Shown here: positions 30,270 through 30,890 of the stretch, in pieces
Numbering within the stretch: position 1 is the stretch's first letter
How the letters are laid out: the number at the start of each line of letters is the position of its first letter
From: a virus
IMG/VR virus record: IMGVR_UViG_3300026094_000021
Location: 1 to 30,890 of that record
Reading direction: 5' to 3' (one strand)
Length of the DNA: 30,890 nucleotides
Made by a program: the position numbers and the translations under genes
The notes under the pieces: generated by a model
Database searches by the model: none
What the model saw: the letters and a program-made list of their open reading frames with translations, nothing else
What the model was told of the DNA's origin: nothing

Positions 30270-30890
30270 TTATTCCTCGTCCTCGCCCTCGACGCGCTGC
30301 TCCAACACTCCAAACAAAGCTTCCGCCTCATTCGGGTCGCACTGGAAAACATGAGCGTCCACACCCGGCGCGGTTATCGCGGTGCCAGCCATCATGCGCT
30401 TCTTAACTGTCTTGATGTACCGGAAGGTTGAGCCCTCCTCCGAAGCCTGACTAAGGGCTTGAGACTCAGTGAACTGCCGGTCCACACAATACTCACGAAA
30501 CGCTTTCTTAGATATAAACATGTGGTTCTCATCGAGCTCAAACCTAGCCACCAGCTTAGAGCTGCGTGACGGCATCCAAATGTTGTCGCCACTGCGAGGG
30601 TTGATGTGATTACCGACCGCTAAGATACTGTTTGAGTGGTCCATTAGGAACTCACCCACTAGGTCATCTGCCAGTACAACTTCAGATTGCACTTCACCAC
30701 GCAAGCTCGACAAATACTCACACACCCAACGCTCAAGGTTCACCAAGTCAAAATCGTGCAAGCCTAGCTTCTGAGATATGCGAAGGCCAACTAAATCCAT
30801 AGCCAGCGTGCTAACCCAGAACCGCTCGTCCATGCGCTTGCCAATCTGCTTAAAGATACGGTCACGCTGTTTCTCATAGAGCTTAGGGAT
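30270..30890 (-). CDS. C-terminal part of a leftward gene, possibly primase/helicase-related (5' end outside window)
   Basis: The minus-strand frame is open from the right edge (30890) to a TAA at 30272-30270, showing 206 residues. An internal Met at 30833 is not taken as the start, because the upstream 19 codons are also open and the sequence reads straight through ('KQIGKRMDERFWVSTLAMDL'). Later parts include 'LVARFELDENHMFISKKAFR' and 'VKKRMMAGTAITAPGVDAHV', then an acidic end 'EGEDEE'. The 'LVARYE.d...lfI..kafr.w' and 'K.RM.aGT....P.v' pattern reminds me of C-terminal parts of phage DUF927-type helicase/primase proteins. No Walker motif is visible in this fragment, so the call is weak. 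Confidence 0.35.
   Translation of the reverse strand: MPKLYEKQRDRIFKQIGKRMDERFWVSTLAMDLVGLRISQKLGLHDFDLVNLERWVCEYLSSLRGEVQSEVVLADDLVGEFLMDHSNSILAVGNHINPRSGDNIWMPSRSSKLVARFELDENHMFISKKAFREYCVDRQFTESQALSQASEEGSTFRYIKTVKKRMMAGTAITAPGVDAHVFQCDPNEAEALFGVLEQRVEGEDEE

Noticed and set aside
1-30890. Lysogeny genes, attachment sites, tRNA genes or insertion sequences
   Set aside because: No integrase, repressor, tRNA-like cloverleaf or transposase could be seen by reading; a tRNA or profile search would settle it.

Overview
The window is a stretch of a tailed bacteriophage genome (or an environmental phage contig), most likely a short-tailed marine phage of a Gram-negative host. No bacterial housekeeping gene, rRNA, tRNA, integrase, repressor or insertion sequence is visible. 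The gene content and small recurrent phage families look like those seen in uncultured marine podovirus contigs. They include a neck adaptor of the SU10/P22 gp4 kind, S74 chaperone and collar fibre proteins, an M15 endolysin, a three-helix holin, and a set of ejection-type proteins ending in a giant polyvalent protein. The podovirus and marine assignments are inferences: terminase, portal and most or all of the capsid gene lie outside the window.

Layout. Bases 1 to 29982 form one rightward late operon with almost no spacing; many stop and start codons overlap as TAATG or ATGA. (1) 1-1374 holds the end of a capsid-region structural protein, a likely decoration protein and two lysine/RGG-rich proteins. 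(2) 1374-3645 holds neck and head-completion genes: two adaptors, a small zinc-ribbon protein and two small structural proteins. (3) 3657-10747 is a seven-gene fibre and adhesion block: a 908-residue modular fibre, a polyglycine protein, a stand-alone S74 chaperone protein, a tail-collar protein, a tail assembly chaperone, a 22-residue-repeat protein and an LDG-repeat protein. (4) 10750-11937 holds a tiny basic protein and the lysis cassette (coiled-coil membrane protein, M15 endolysin, holin). (5) 11940-14735 holds an HTH plus metallophosphoesterase protein and a run of small basic, cysteine-rich or unknown proteins. (6) 14763-17822 holds a large tail hub or stabilisation-type protein and two beta-rich virion proteins. 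(7) 17857-29982 holds the presumed ejection module: a 741-residue Gly/Ala-rich protein, a degenerate acetyltransferase-like protein, a Gln-rich protein, a 525-residue protein and a 2243-residue protein with a metallopeptidase-like motif and an LPD38-like C-terminal region. The order resembles the T7 gp12 to gp16 block.

At about 29983 the polarity flips. A hairpin whose U-tract serves only leftward transcripts is followed by two leftward genes: a 63-residue small protein and the C-terminal part of a larger protein that runs off the window and may be the edge of the replication module.

No stretch over 300 bases lacks a gene. The most interesting items are the giant protein with its HExxGH motif, the exact 13 x 22-residue repeat protein, the GG-centred short motif recurring in four otherwise unrelated proteins, and the paired RGG-repeat proteins that share a C-terminal tail. 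Family assignments come from reading translated motifs; no database search was possible.
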